Assembly: GCF_016587355.1 (NCBI RefSeq)
Contig: NZ_BNJF01000001.1
Location: 4,245,721-4,309,720 of the forward strand
Length of the DNA stretch: 64,000 nt
Origin: Ktedonospora formicarum
GTDB taxonomy: Bacteria > Chloroflexota > Ktedonobacteria > Ktedonobacterales > Ktedonobacteraceae
Reading direction: 5' to 3'
Made by a program: the position numbers and the translations under genes. Positions 16,659 to 26,241 of the stretch are shown piece by piece (within the stretch, counting starts at the first letter, position 1; every line of letters starts with the position of its first letter). The notes under the pieces are model-generated. The model was given only the letters and a program-made list of their open reading frames with translations. It had not been told where the DNA came from and did not search any database.

Positions 16659-17737
16659 TTAGCGTGTGATGAAGTCGCGACCAATCGCGTGCGCCACCGC
16701 CTGCGACTGTGGCATCAGTTCATTGAATTGCTTAATGGTGAGCGATTGCGCACCATCTTTGAGTGCCTCATCGGGATTTGGATGCACCTCAATGAGCAAC
16801 GCATCGGTACCAGCCGCGATAGAGGCCAGTGTCAGTGGTCCGACCAGATCGCGTCTGCCTGTGCCCTGGCTGGGATCTGAGATGATCGGCAGGTGAGACA
16901 GGCTCTTGATCAGAGGAATGGCGCTGATGTCCATTGTATTGCGCGTCGCCTTTTCGAAGGTGCGGATGCCGCGCTCACAGAGGATAACGTTCTTGTTGCC
17001 CTGCGAGAGCACATATTCTGCTGCCAGGAGCCACTCCTCGATAGTCGCGGACATGCCCCGTTTGAGCACGACAGGCTTGTTGGTGCGCCCTACCTCGTCC
17101 AGGAGCATATAGTTTTGCATGTTGCGCGTGCCAATCTGAAGGATGTCAGCGTATTCGCATACCATAGAAACATCTGTGGGAGTCATGACCTCGGTGATGA
17201 TTGCCATGCCAAATTCATCGCGCGCTTTTGCCAGAAGTTGCAGCCCCTTCTCACCCAGACCACGGAAACCATAGGGAGAGGTTGACGGCTTAAACGCGCC
17301 ACCGCGCAGGATGACGGCACCGGCCTTGCGTACGGCTTCGGCGGAGGTCATGAGTTGCTTCTCAGTTTCGACGGTACAGGGACCTGCCATCATGACGACA
17401 TCCCTGCCACCAATAGCGACCTTACCGCCAGCTACACAGGCCGATTCTACTTCTACAATGGTGTTCGCGGGATGGAATTCGCGGCTGGCGAGCTTATATG
17501 GCTTTGAGACACGTACGACATTTTCTACACCAGCAAGGCCCCTAGCGAGTCTTCCAGCCCAGGAGTGATATTGCCGATACCACTGGGCGCGCCATCCGTG
17601 CTGGTCTGCCCCAACACACCAATGACAGTTCGCTCGACACCTTGTGAGAGATGGCCTGAAAGTCCGTGATTATGCAGGAATGTAAGGACGTGTTGGACTT
17701 CTTCGTTGCTACTGTGGGCTTTCATGACGACAATCAT
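16659..17737 (-). CDS. aroF: DAHP synthase (3-deoxy-7-phosphoheptulonate synthase), apparent frameshift
   Basis: First step of the shikimate pathway: PEP plus erythrose 4-phosphate to DAHP. Start ATG at 17737 (MIVVMKAHSS) with AAGGAGA upstream. The N-terminal ferredoxin-like regulatory domain runs to about 17540; the catalytic barrel continues in another frame (AGVENVVRVSKPYKLAS, then MMAGPCTVE, LRGGAFKPSTSPYGFRG, QIGTRNMQN, DPSQGTG). One base is missing near 17536-17548, at or next to a GGGGCC run. Both parts are otherwise well conserved, so this is a recent frameshift or a sequence error. It belongs to the Thermotoga/Bacillus type I-beta group. It lies downstream of aroH on the same strand. 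Confidence 0.85.
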
Positions 17738-17895
17738 GAGTCTGTCTCCTTCTTCTTCTAGCAAATTGAGTACGAGCCAACAGCGCTCGCGCTCCGGCCA
17801 CCGTGACTACCTTGTCATCATTGCCGGGTTAATTTTTAATAGCGTCATCCGTTTACTAGTGAGTGTCTTTTGTTCTAAGTTACGACTGGATGTAA

Positions 17896-18267
17896 TCAGT
17901 CATCCAGTGCATAGTGTGGACGCAACTTGATGGCGTCGCGCAAGTAGACATGACGTACCTCAGTGTTACTGCGTGTCGTATTGACGTGTAGCAGCACACG
18001 GATACACATCCCCAGGCTCCCGGGAACCGGGATCTCGCGCATACACATCAGCGGAACATCGGTCCATCCTATCTCTCGGGCTGCCTGTGCAGGGAAGCAG
18101 GCATTGAGGTCATCGGTCATGGTAAAGAGCGCGCTCGCGATATCTTCCAACTGAAGGTTGTTCTCTCGCACCAAATGCCCCAAAAGCTCCTTTGTTGCGA
18201 CCGAGATCTCCTCTTCAGTGTTCTTTTGGACGGTTATCGCGCCCCGTATTCCTCGGCAGTAGTTCAA
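17896..18267 (-). CDS. aroH: Chorismate mutase, AroH type
   Basis: 123 residues of the trimeric Bacillus-type chorismate mutase, which converts chorismate to prephenate for Phe/Tyr synthesis. The start RGIRGAITV carries the first active-site Arg; GMCIRVLLHVNT supplies the second Arg, and VYLRDAIKLRP the C-terminal segment with the last Arg. The start appears to be TTG at 18267, with AAAGGGG upstream. aroF follows after 158 bp, so the two form an aromatic pair beside the trp operon. Confidence 0.9.
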   Translation of the reverse strand: MNYCRGIRGAITVQKNTEEEISVATKELLGHLVRENNLQLEDIASALFTMTDDLNACFPAQAAREIGWTDVPLMCMREIPVPGSLGMCIRVLLHVNTTRSNTEVRHVYLRDAIKLRPHYALDD

Positions 18268-18291
18268 GTGCTTTCACCCCTTTGCAGCTAA

Positions 18292-18342
18292 CTTCTTCTG
18301 CGAAAACCAGTGCCAATGTTGCGGCAGTTCAGGTTTTCTGAC
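18292..18342. repeat. Degenerate copy of the palindromic repeat (tentative)
   Basis: TGCGAAAACCAGTGCCAATG...GCGGCAG...CAGGTTTTCTG retains the GCGAAAACC and GGTTTTC ends of the repeat family but has lost the CTAGCGC core. It occupies the 337-bp gap between trpA and aroH, which otherwise shows no gene. Confidence 0.4.
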
Positions 18343-18604
18343 AGATGGTAAGTTTCTATGTCCTTTCTGGTTTCCGAAGGGATATGGGAAAGAACAAAAG
18401 TGTTTTCATTGTAAGGGATGAAGGCAAGGTTTAGCTAGCCCTGGAAGGGCTTTCATCGGCACTGTTGTTATCATTTGCCGATACTAAACCATGTCTTATC
18501 TCTGCTGTTACCCTGCGCATCGATAATTGATGTCATTGTCAATAGGCATTTTTCCTCCTCTTCTGTTTCCTATTTTTCCTGGTTGGCATGTACTAATAGT
18601 CCTA

Positions 18605-19444
18605 CTATAGACCGCGTAGGCTCCGAATATAGCTCTTGATTGCCGCTGGTTGCTCTTCTGGGCTATGCTGATCTATCAGGTTGACCAGCGCGCTTGCAAC
18701 TATGGCTCCCTCGGCGTATTGTGTGACCTGTTGAATGTGCTCGGGCATCGAGAGTCCAAAGCCAACGGCAAGCGGGATATGCTTCTCTTCAGTGAAGCCC
18801 CGAATGCGTGCGATAAAGCTTTGCAGGCCAGGCGGCAGGTCGCGTCGTGAGCCCGTGACCCCGCTTCGTGATACACAGTAAATGAAGCCGCCTGGCCCCT
18901 GGCTGACGAGATCCGCGATCCGTGCGATCCGCTCATCCCTGATGGTTGGCGGAACCAGGAAGATAAGAGCTATCCCCTCATGTGTGGTTGCTTCGCGTAA
19001 AGGCTCAGACTCGTCAGGTGGTAGGTCTGGAATAATCAGACCACAGATCCCACTCTGGCGCGCGTCTTCGCAGAAGCGTTGCAAGCCGTAGGCCAGAATT
19101 GGATTATAGTAGCCCATAAAGATGAGTGGCGTGTCGTTATGGGACGAGATGCGCGCAGCAACGCGCATACAACCTTGTATTGACATACCGCCCTCTAGCG
19201 CGACGTGTCCTGCGTGCTGAATTGCTACACCATCGGCTAAAGGGTCGCTAAAAGGCAAGCCTAACTCGATAATGTCCGCGCCACCGTCGATGATGGCTTG
19301 GGCGATGCGTATACTCTGCTCTTCGTCGGGATAGCCGCACATCAAATACGGGATGAGCGCCCCCCGCCCTTCGCTTCGCGCACGCTCAAAGGCGTGTGTG
19401 AGGCGTTGCCCTGGGGCTATGCCACTCGCTGCTTGGGTTTCCAT
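18605..19444 (-). CDS. trpA: Tryptophan synthase alpha chain
   Basis: 279 residues. It cleaves indole-3-glycerol phosphate to indole and glyceraldehyde 3-phosphate. Seen: the catalytic Glu in IIELGLPFSDPLADG, Asp in LIIPDLPPDE, FLVPPTIRDERI, GFIYCVSRSGVTG and PLAVGFGLS. Length matches the family. Last gene of the T-box-controlled trp operon; its start lies two bases after the preceding B3/B4-domain gene. Confidence 0.97.
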   Translation of the reverse strand: METQAASGIAPGQRLTHAFERARSEGRGALIPYLMCGYPDEEQSIRIAQAIIDGGADIIELGLPFSDPLADGVAIQHAGHVALEGGMSIQGCMRVAARISSHNDTPLIFMGYYNPILAYGLQRFCEDARQSGICGLIIPDLPPDESEPLREATTHEGIALIFLVPPTIRDERIARIADLVSQGPGGFIYCVSRSGVTGSRRDLPPGLQSFIARIRGFTEEKHIPLAVGFGLSMPEHIQQVTQYAEGAIVASALVNLIDQHSPEEQPAAIKSYIRSLRGL

Positions 19445-19446
19445 TG

Positions 19447-20172
19447 TTACTGCTCCTCATGTGCTGTATTGGCGATGCTGGGGTGATAGGCGCCGAGTAT
19501 CGCCGCTGTATAGCTACCTCCGGCGTATGCGTGCAGGAGGGTTTGTAAGTCGTCCAGTGCTCTCGTGATATCGGTGTGACTGTCCTGGTGATGCGCCTCA
19601 ATCGTAATGATGGCGTTCGTCGTGCTCTCCTGGGCTGCACTTGGTTCGCTCTGCCGCCAGCACCAGCGCCTCGCGACGACGAGTCCACTTTCATCGGAGA
19701 AGACGACCTCTCCTACTTCGGGATGCTCGGGCTCGTCGCTGCCGAGAAGCGTATAGCGCTCGCTGCCATCGGCGAAGTGAACGGTCACTTTGCCTGTCAG
19801 GGCTTGCGTGTCGAAGACCGCGACGGGCAGGGCATAGCGGATGCTTACCAGATTCCCTATATCTACCAGGGTATTGATGCTAGGAATGTCACCCTTCTTC
19901 GTCAAGCGGCGGAGGAGGGCCTCGGCGGCGCATCGATACTGTGTGGGCTCGACGCCGAAACCGCGCAAGGCGCTACGCCATGCTGCCAGCGATGGCAACT
20001 GACTCAAGGGAGTTTTCCCTATGCGCTGTATGGTCTGCTGTTGCTCCGCCAGATAGGCTTCTCTCAGGCTCTCTGGTGTGGGTCCATTGCGCAGATCACG
20101 TGCCAGAATGACTCCTCCAACGACGTTAGGATAGCGCTCTAACAAGTCCGAACGATAGCCGAATGACATCAT
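19447..20172 (-). CDS. B3/B4 tRNA-editing-domain protein inside the trp operon
   Basis: 241 residues. The segment RGFGVEPTQYRCAAEALLRRLTKKGDIPSINTLVDIGNLVSIRYALPVAVFDTQAL is the signature of the B3/B4 domain found in the phenylalanyl-tRNA synthetase beta chain and in free-standing proteins. In the synthetase this domain hydrolyses mischarged tRNA. The C-terminal 60 residues continue the fold with a charged helix. It lies between trpB and trpA with gaps of only 16 and 2 bp, so it must be co-expressed with tryptophan synthesis. A trans-editing or amino-acid-binding role is inference. Confidence 0.85.
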   Translation of the reverse strand: MMSFGYRSDLLERYPNVVGGVILARDLRNGPTPESLREAYLAEQQQTIQRIGKTPLSQLPSLAAWRSALRGFGVEPTQYRCAAEALLRRLTKKGDIPSINTLVDIGNLVSIRYALPVAVFDTQALTGKVTVHFADGSERYTLLGSDEPEHPEVGEVVFSDESGLVVARRWCWRQSEPSAAQESTTNAIITIEAHHQDSHTDITRALDDLQTLLHAYAGGSYTAAILGAYHPSIANTAHEEQ

Positions 20173-20188
20173 GCCTTCTCTGCCCTCT

Positions 20189-21427
20189 CTATAGGCTCAC
20201 ATTGAGCGCTTTGGCGACGGTCTGCATATCCTTGTCGCCGCGCCCCGACAGGTTGACGACGATTAACGAACCAGGCTTGATCTCTCCTTGCTCACCCATC
20301 TCAAGCAAGTAGCCAAGCGCATGTGAAGATTCGAGTGCCGGAATGATACCCTCGCTACGACTCAAGGCCTGGAGTCCACGGAGCGCGACCGTGTCACTTG
20401 CCGAAACATAGGTTGCGCGCCCTGTATCTTTCATATAGCTATGCTCGGGCCCAACACCTGGATAGTCTAGACCAGCCGAGATGCTATGGGTATCAAGTAC
20501 CTGCCCGTCCTCGTTCTGAAGGAGGTAACTCATCGCGCCATGCAGTACACCGGGACGCCCCGCGACCAGTGTTGAGGCATGCTTCCCCTCTTCCATGTTC
20601 TCGCCGCCCGCTTCGACTCCAATAAATGCTACCTCGCTGGCGTCCGCGAAGGGATAGAAGATGCCAATGGCGTTGCTGCCGCCACCTATGCAGGCCAGAA
20701 TGGTATCGGGGAGCCGTCCTTCAATCTCCTGTATCTGCGCGCGTGCCTCAATGCCAATGACAGACTGAAAGTCTCTGACGATGCGTGGATAGGGATGTGG
20801 TCCAGCAGCAGTGCCAAAGAGATAGAGTGTGTCGTCGGGATGGCTAACCCAGTCGCGGAAGGCTTCATTGATGGCGTCCTTGAGCGTGCGTGAGCCGGCT
20901 TCGACCGAGTGTACCTCGGCCCCAAGCAGTTTCATGCGGAAGACGTTGAGGGACTGGCGCTCTATGTCAACGGCTCCCATGTAGATGACGCATTCTAAGC
21001 CAAGCATAGCGCAGGCGGTGGCAGTGGCGACTCCATGTTGTCCCGCGCCAGTCTCGGCGATAATACGCTTCTTGCCCATGCGTTTCGCCAAGAGGGCCTG
21101 CCCAAGCGCGTTGTTGATCTTATGCGCGCCTGTGTGTGCGAGGTCCTCGCGCTTGAGGTAGACCTTCACCTCTGGGGCGACGAGACGCGAGAAGCGTGGT
21201 ACATAGTAGAGAGGTGTTGGTCGCCCGACAAAGTTGCGCAGGTAATCATCCAATTCGGCCTGGAAGCTGGGATCGTTGCGCGCCTCCTCATAGGCGACTT
21301 CCAGATCGGCGAAGATCGTGGAGAGGGTTTCGGGAATGAATTGCCCTCCATAGTCGCCGAAGCGTCCACGCTGGTCGGGATAACGATTATGCTGGTAGCC
21401 TTGCTCCTGATGTGTTTGCGTTTGCAT
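20189..21427 (-). CDS. trpB: Tryptophan synthase beta chain
   Basis: 412-residue PLP enzyme joining indole and serine. Seen: GRFGDYGGQFIPETL at the N-terminus, the PLP Lys in REDLAHTGAHKINNALGQ, the substrate loop ETGAGQHGVATA, the phosphate loop CIGGGSNAIG and the C-terminal SGRGDKD. It is a TrpB1 type that works with TrpA, which lies downstream. Confidence 0.97.
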   Translation of the reverse strand: MQTQTHQEQGYQHNRYPDQRGRFGDYGGQFIPETLSTIFADLEVAYEEARNDPSFQAELDDYLRNFVGRPTPLYYVPRFSRLVAPEVKVYLKREDLAHTGAHKINNALGQALLAKRMGKKRIIAETGAGQHGVATATACAMLGLECVIYMGAVDIERQSLNVFRMKLLGAEVHSVEAGSRTLKDAINEAFRDWVSHPDDTLYLFGTAAGPHPYPRIVRDFQSVIGIEARAQIQEIEGRLPDTILACIGGGSNAIGIFYPFADASEVAFIGVEAGGENMEEGKHASTLVAGRPGVLHGAMSYLLQNEDGQVLDTHSISAGLDYPGVGPEHSYMKDTGRATYVSASDTVALRGLQALSRSEGIIPALESSHALGYLLEMGEQGEIKPGSLIVVNLSGRGDKDMQTVAKALNVSL

Positions 21428-21451
21428 ATGAAACCATTCTCTCCTCTACTA

Positions 21452-22897
21452 TTAATAAAGCCCTTCTTGCGTCATCTGTATCTCTCGTACGCTTCTGAGG
21501 AAGCGGCGAATCTTCTCTGGGTCTTTGTGCTTGTCGCTCTCGACGCCGCTGCTCACATCAAGCCCCCACGGACGGACCCGCTCGATTGCCTCGCCAACGT
21601 TTTCCGCGTTTAAGCCTCCCGCCAGGAAGATGCGCAGTTCGCGTGCTGCCTGTCGCGCCAGTTCCCAGTCCGAAGTGACGCCTGAGCCGCCCCGCTGAGG
21701 TGTGGGAGTATCAAGCAGGAGACGCCATACTACAGCGCGATACTCCTGAAGCCGTGCCAGATCCTCCGATGTTCGTACACTCAGCGCCTTAATAACAGGG
21801 CGCTTGATATGTTGGCAGAACTCAAGCGACTCGTCACCGTGTAGTTGCACATAGTGTAGTCCCGCCTCCTCTGCCGCTTCGTTGATGAAGTCAGCCTTTT
21901 CGTTAACGAAGACTCCAACCAGATCGGGTGAGGCTGTCGTTCGCTCATAGTAGCCGCTAGCCTCGACTGCCTTTCGGACCTGCTCAGGGCGGATATAGCG
22001 ATGGCTGGGTGGATAGAAGATAAAGCCCAGCAGGTCTGCGCCTGCCTCCATAGCGACTGTGATATGCTCAGCTTCCCGTAGCCCACAGACCTTGACCTGA
22101 GTTCCCACGTTCGCGCCGCGCAAAAGCATCTGTATCTGCGTGGGTATGTCTTTTGAGACAACCAGCGACTCGCCAACCAGCATGCCCTGAACGTCATAAC
22201 GTGCCAGTCGTCGGGCATCGGCAGCGCTATGGATACCGCTCTCGGCGATCACGATACGGTCAGGTGGGATCTGCTGGCGGATATCTCGAATCAGATAGGG
22301 ATTCATCTTAAAGGTTACAAGATCGCGACTATTGACGCCTATTACCAGTGCTCTCGCCTCGACCGCGCGCTGTGCTTCCTCAGGACTATGAACTTCGACC
22401 AGACAATGCATATTCAGTTCACGCGCCACGCTATACAAATGCCGAAGCTGCGCGTCATCGAGAATAGCGCAGATCAGCAGGATGGCGTCGGCTCCCCAGG
22501 CCCGTGCCTCGTAGACCTGATACTCGTCGATAATAAAATCCTTGCGTAGGACCGGAATGTTGACCGCGTGCTTGATCGCGGTCAGGTACTCTGGCGCACC
22601 CAGGAAGAAATGTGGCTCGGTCAGAACCGAGATAACGGATGCTCCATTTGCCTCATAGGTGCGTGCCAGTTCGACAGGTGTGGAACTCGTAAAGTCAGGC
22701 AGCAACATGCCCTTTGAGGGCGAGGCGCGTTTGACTTCGGCGATTAGATGAACCTGTGTGCGTGGCTCAAAGGCTTGTGCGAAGTCGCGCGCGCGTGGCT
22801 GTTCGTGCGCGAGCCGCTTCAGATCTTCAAGCGGGTAGTCGCGCTTGCGTTGTTCAAGGTCGAGACTCGTTTGTGTCACAATGCGGTCGAGAAACAT
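21452..22897 (-). CDS. trpCF: Fused indole-3-glycerol-phosphate synthase / PRA isomerase (TrpC-TrpF)
   Basis: 481 residues with two TIM barrels. Residues 1-258 are TrpC: LIAEVKRASPSKG, VLRKDFIIDEYQVYEARAWGADAILLI, LVEVHSPEEA, GVNSRDL and IAESGI. From about residue 265 TrpF begins: VKVCGLREAEH (catalytic Cys), GADLLGFIFYPPSHRYI, LVGVFVN, VQLHGDES, LLDTPTPQRGGSG and LAGGLNAENV. The fusion in C-F order is as in E. coli. I chose ATG at 22897 (five bases after the trpD stop codon); the AGG of the trpD end serves as ribosome site. An ATG at 22927 is less likely. Confidence 0.95.
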   Translation of the reverse strand: MFLDRIVTQTSLDLEQRKRDYPLEDLKRLAHEQPRARDFAQAFEPRTQVHLIAEVKRASPSKGMLLPDFTSSTPVELARTYEANGASVISVLTEPHFFLGAPEYLTAIKHAVNIPVLRKDFIIDEYQVYEARAWGADAILLICAILDDAQLRHLYSVARELNMHCLVEVHSPEEAQRAVEARALVIGVNSRDLVTFKMNPYLIRDIRQQIPPDRIVIAESGIHSAADARRLARYDVQGMLVGESLVVSKDIPTQIQMLLRGANVGTQVKVCGLREAEHITVAMEAGADLLGFIFYPPSHRYIRPEQVRKAVEASGYYERTTASPDLVGVFVNEKADFINEAAEEAGLHYVQLHGDESLEFCQHIKRPVIKALSVRTSEDLARLQEYRAVVWRLLLDTPTPQRGGSGVTSDWELARQAARELRIFLAGGLNAENVGEAIERVRPWGLDVSSGVESDKHKDPEKIRRFLRSVREIQMTQEGLY

Positions 22898-22902
22898 ATT
22901 TT

Positions 22903-23946
22903 TTACCTGGCAATCGCTTGAGTACATTCGATAACGTCGTTTAGTGTGCGCTTAGCCTTCCCCTCACGCAGGGTTGCCCTGGCGAGTTGGATACCCTCGC
23001 GGATCGAAGGTGCGAGATCGTTGGCGTAGAGCGCGGCTCCCGCATTCAGGCAGAGCATATGTGTCTTAGGCGTATCATAATTGTCGCTGAGCAGTTCGCG
23101 CAACAGTTGCGCGCTCTCTTGAGCATTGCCACCCCGGAAGGCCGCATGATCACTGATGAGAGGTAGGCCCAGTTCCTCCGGATGGATGGTGTATTCGCGT
23201 GGTTCTGTACCCTGGCGGATCTCATAGACGTAGGTAGGCGCGCTTAACGAGCATTCGTCGAGCCCATCGGCTCCATGTACGATCAGCGCGTGCTGGCATC
23301 CCATGCGGAGCAGTACTTCACCCATCTTTGGTAGAAGTGAACGGTCAGGTACTCCAAGAACCTGATAGCGTGTATGTGCGGGATTGGTAAGTGGGCCAAG
23401 AATGTTGAAGACATTGCGAATGCCGATTTCACGCCGTGTTGGGCCGATGTACTTCATAGACGGATGGTAAGCGGGCGAGAACATAAAGCCAAAGCCCGCC
23501 TCGCGTACACAGTGTGCGACCTCATGAGCTTTCAGCTCTATTTTTACTCCCAGCGCTTCCAACACGTCCGCGCTGCCACAATGGCTGGTTGCGGAGCGGT
23601 TTCCATGCTTGGCTACCTTTGCGCCAGCGGCGGCGGCGATGATCCCCGCGCCAGTGGAGACGTTAAAGGTCCCCGCCAGATCGCCTCCAGTGCCGCAGGT
23701 ATCCAGTGCCCGCATCTGACTCTCTTCATCGAGGTGAACCTGGACGGCCTTATCACGCATGACATGTGCGAGGCCGGAAATCTCCTCAATGGTCTCACCG
23801 CCTGGGCGCAGGCGTAATGCCGTTAGAAAAGCTCCCATCTGGGATGGCGTTGCGGCCCCCGTCATTAATTCTTCCATGACGCTGGCGGCCTCGCTCTCAC
23901 TGAGCGTACCGCCGCTGGCGATATGGCCGATTGCCTCTCGAATCAT
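22903..23946 (-). CDS. trpD: Anthranilate phosphoribosyltransferase
   Basis: 347 residues. It joins anthranilate and PRPP. Seen: the PRPP site DTCGTGGDLAGTFNVSTG, KHGNRSATSHCGSADVLEALG, the Mg/PP loop HGADGLDECSL, and GPLTNPAHTRYQVLGV. ATG at 23946 has AGGAGAG upstream; longer frames upstream are not supported. The gene is tightly spaced between trpG and trpCF. Confidence 0.96.
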   Translation of the reverse strand: MIREAIGHIASGGTLSESEAASVMEELMTGAATPSQMGAFLTALRLRPGGETIEEISGLAHVMRDKAVQVHLDEESQMRALDTCGTGGDLAGTFNVSTGAGIIAAAAGAKVAKHGNRSATSHCGSADVLEALGVKIELKAHEVAHCVREAGFGFMFSPAYHPSMKYIGPTRREIGIRNVFNILGPLTNPAHTRYQVLGVPDRSLLPKMGEVLLRMGCQHALIVHGADGLDECSLSAPTYVYEIRQGTEPREYTIHPEELGLPLISDHAAFRGGNAQESAQLLRELLSDNYDTPKTHMLCLNAGAALYANDLAPSIREGIQLARATLREGKAKRTLNDVIECTQAIAR

Positions 23947-24003
23947 TTCTCGCTCTCCTCGTCTTCCGCCTGTTCGCACCTCGCGTCAGGCATCCCTACC
24001 GAT

Positions 24004-24564
24004 TTACGCTAAGAAGTTGCGCAGCAGGTCCTTCCCAGCTGCGGTGATAATAGATTCTGGATGAAACTGCACGCCCTGCACTGGATGAGTGCGGTGTCGT
24101 AATCCCATGATCAGACCATCATCCGTGTAAGCCGTGATTTCAAGTTCTTCTGGCAGTGTTTCACGTTCGACGATCAGGCTATGATAACGTGTGGCCTCAA
24201 AGGGCTGGGGCAGGTTACGGAAGACGCCCAGACCCTCATGTCGGATGATCCCAACCTTGCCATGCACAGGCTCCGGCGCGCGTATGACGCGCCCGCCATA
24301 GACCTGCCCGATGGCCTGATGTCCCAGGCAGACTCCAAGCAAGGGGATGTGGGATCCGAAACGCTCTATAACCTGGCAGGAAATACCTGCTTCGTTAGGC
24401 GTGCAGGGACCCGGCGAGATCACAATGCGCTCTGGGTGCATCTGTTCGATGTCGCTCAGCGTAATCTGGTCATTGCGGTGGACGACGACCTCCGCGCCCA
24501 GTTCCGCCAGATACTGATAGAGGTTATAGGTGAAGCTGTCGTAGTTGTCGATGAGAAGCAACAT
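24004..24564 (-). CDS. trpG: Anthranilate synthase component II (glutamine amidotransferase)
   Basis: 186-residue class I glutaminase that feeds ammonia to TrpE. Start MLLLIDNYDSFTYNL; the nucleophile elbow GVCLGHQAIG with the catalytic Cys; and GVQFHPESI with the catalytic His-x-Glu. ATG at 24564 has AAAGGAG seven bases upstream and directly touches the trpE stop, so translation is coupled. It could also serve p-aminobenzoate synthesis, but the operon points to tryptophan. Confidence 0.96.
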   Translation of the reverse strand: MLLLIDNYDSFTYNLYQYLAELGAEVVVHRNDQITLSDIEQMHPERIVISPGPCTPNEAGISCQVIERFGSHIPLLGVCLGHQAIGQVYGGRVIRAPEPVHGKVGIIRHEGLGVFRNLPQPFEATRYHSLIVERETLPEELEITAYTDDGLIMGLRHRTHPVQGVQFHPESIITAAGKDLLRNFLA

Positions 24565-24565
24565 G

Positions 24566-26182
24566 CTACTGCTCCTTTCCGCTGCGTTGAGCGACTGTTT
24601 CCACATGCGCTTGCAGGTATTCACGTGTGATCTTCTCTGCCTCATCGACGGCGCGCATTGAGGAGCGGGCCTTGTTGAGACTCTCCTGGTATTCTGAGGC
24701 GGGATCAGAGTCGGCGACAATGCCACACCCTGCCTGAATGTAAGCGACTCCATCCTTGATGACCATCGTGCGCAGCGCGATAGCCGTCTCCTGGTTCCCG
24801 TTGTGGCTGAAGTAACCAACCGCTCCAGCGTAGACGCCACGCTGGTCTCCCTCTAGCTCGCTGATGATCTCCATAGCACGAACTTTGGGCGCGCCCGATA
24901 CCGTGCCTGCCGGGAAACCTGAGCGTAACGCTTCAAATGGTGTGGCGTCGTCGCGCAGTTTGCCAGTGACGTTTGAGACAAGGTGCATAACATGCGAGTA
25001 GCGCTCAATAGTGAGGAACTCATCGACCTTGACGCTGCCTGGCACGCTCACGCGCCCTACATCATTGCGCCCTAGATCTACTAACATGACATGCTCGGCT
25101 CGCTCCTTGGGGTCCTGCGTCAATTCTTCAGCCAAGCGTTGATCTTCTAGGTAGTCGCCGCCGCGTGGGCGTGTGCCCGCGATAGGGCGGATGGTAACTT
25201 CTTCGTCCTCGTAGCGCACAAGCAGTTCGGGCGAAGCCCCGACGATATGGAAGTCCTTCAGATCAAGGTAGAACATATAGGGCGAAGGATTGACTGTACG
25301 CAAGGCGCGATAAACCGTAAAGGGATCGGCCTGGATGCGACGGCTAAAGCGCTGGGAGGGGACCACTTGAAAGACATCACCCGCGCGAATATATTCGACT
25401 GAGCGGCGCACCATTCCTTCAAACTCTTCTTGCGTCCGGTTTGAGGTCCAGGGTTCAGGCTCAGCTATGAGCACACCTGGCTCTGGCAGAGGTACGCGGG
25501 CAGGTTGCCGCAGGCGTTGTTGTACATCCTCAAGGATCGCACAGGCACGCTGGTATTCGGCCTCCATGTCGGGGGCGTCCAGATGCATATGCGTAATCAC
25601 ACGTACTCGCTGCCTGACGTGGTCGAAGACCAGGACCGTTTCGGTAAAGATGATGACCGCGACGGGTAGATCAAGCGTATTCCGTTCGGGCACCGGAGCG
25701 CGCTCAAAGCGTGAAACGGCCTCGTAGGAGAGGTAGCCTACGCTTCCACCAAAGAACTTGGGCAACTCATTGGGAGCCATATCAGGCGGGGTGACCAGTC
25801 GGAACTGTCCAAGTTCCTGCTCAATCAGTGTGAGCGGATCGTGGCAGGGAATTTCTTCTCTGCGTGTGACCATGTCACCATGAGCGTCCTTGTTCATCTT
25901 GAGGAGCGTCGCCGTCTCATCGCGGTGAATCATGACCATGTAGGGATCAATCCCTATAAAGGAGTAGCGGGCGACCTGCTCGCCGCCTGTCACACTCTCC
26001 AGCAAGAAGCTATAGGGATTCTGAGCCGTCTTGCAGTAGGCTGAAACTGGGGTCTCCATATCGGCAAGGATATCGCAGTAGAGCGGCAATAAGGGGCGGC
26101 TCTTGCTGACATCCTGATTACCTGTCTCCAGGTCGTGCAGCCTTCGAATGGTAGGCAGCGATGGCGAATATAGAGTGCTCAT
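24566..26182 (-). CDS. trpE: Anthranilate synthase component I
   Basis: 538 residues. It turns chorismate and ammonia into anthranilate. Seen: the N-terminal regulatory part with LLESVTGGEQVARYSFIG (the LLES element binds feedback tryptophan in the family), and the chorismate-binding domain with VVPSQRFSRR, PSPYMFYLD, IAGTRPRG, ELTQDPKERAEHVMLVDLGRNDVG and FPAGTVSGAPKVRAMEII. Both enzyme-level (feedback) and T-box control are thus likely. Confidence 0.97.
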   Translation of the reverse strand: MSTLYSPSLPTIRRLHDLETGNQDVSKSRPLLPLYCDILADMETPVSAYCKTAQNPYSFLLESVTGGEQVARYSFIGIDPYMVMIHRDETATLLKMNKDAHGDMVTRREEIPCHDPLTLIEQELGQFRLVTPPDMAPNELPKFFGGSVGYLSYEAVSRFERAPVPERNTLDLPVAVIIFTETVLVFDHVRQRVRVITHMHLDAPDMEAEYQRACAILEDVQQRLRQPARVPLPEPGVLIAEPEPWTSNRTQEEFEGMVRRSVEYIRAGDVFQVVPSQRFSRRIQADPFTVYRALRTVNPSPYMFYLDLKDFHIVGASPELLVRYEDEEVTIRPIAGTRPRGGDYLEDQRLAEELTQDPKERAEHVMLVDLGRNDVGRVSVPGSVKVDEFLTIERYSHVMHLVSNVTGKLRDDATPFEALRSGFPAGTVSGAPKVRAMEIISELEGDQRGVYAGAVGYFSHNGNQETAIALRTMVIKDGVAYIQAGCGIVADSDPASEYQESLNKARSSMRAVDEAEKITREYLQAHVETVAQRSGKEQ

Positions 26183-26241
26183 AAAACTCTTCTCTCTTCG
26201 TGAGTGCGGCTCTCCGTGCGCAGGAGAGCCGCGCCAATATT

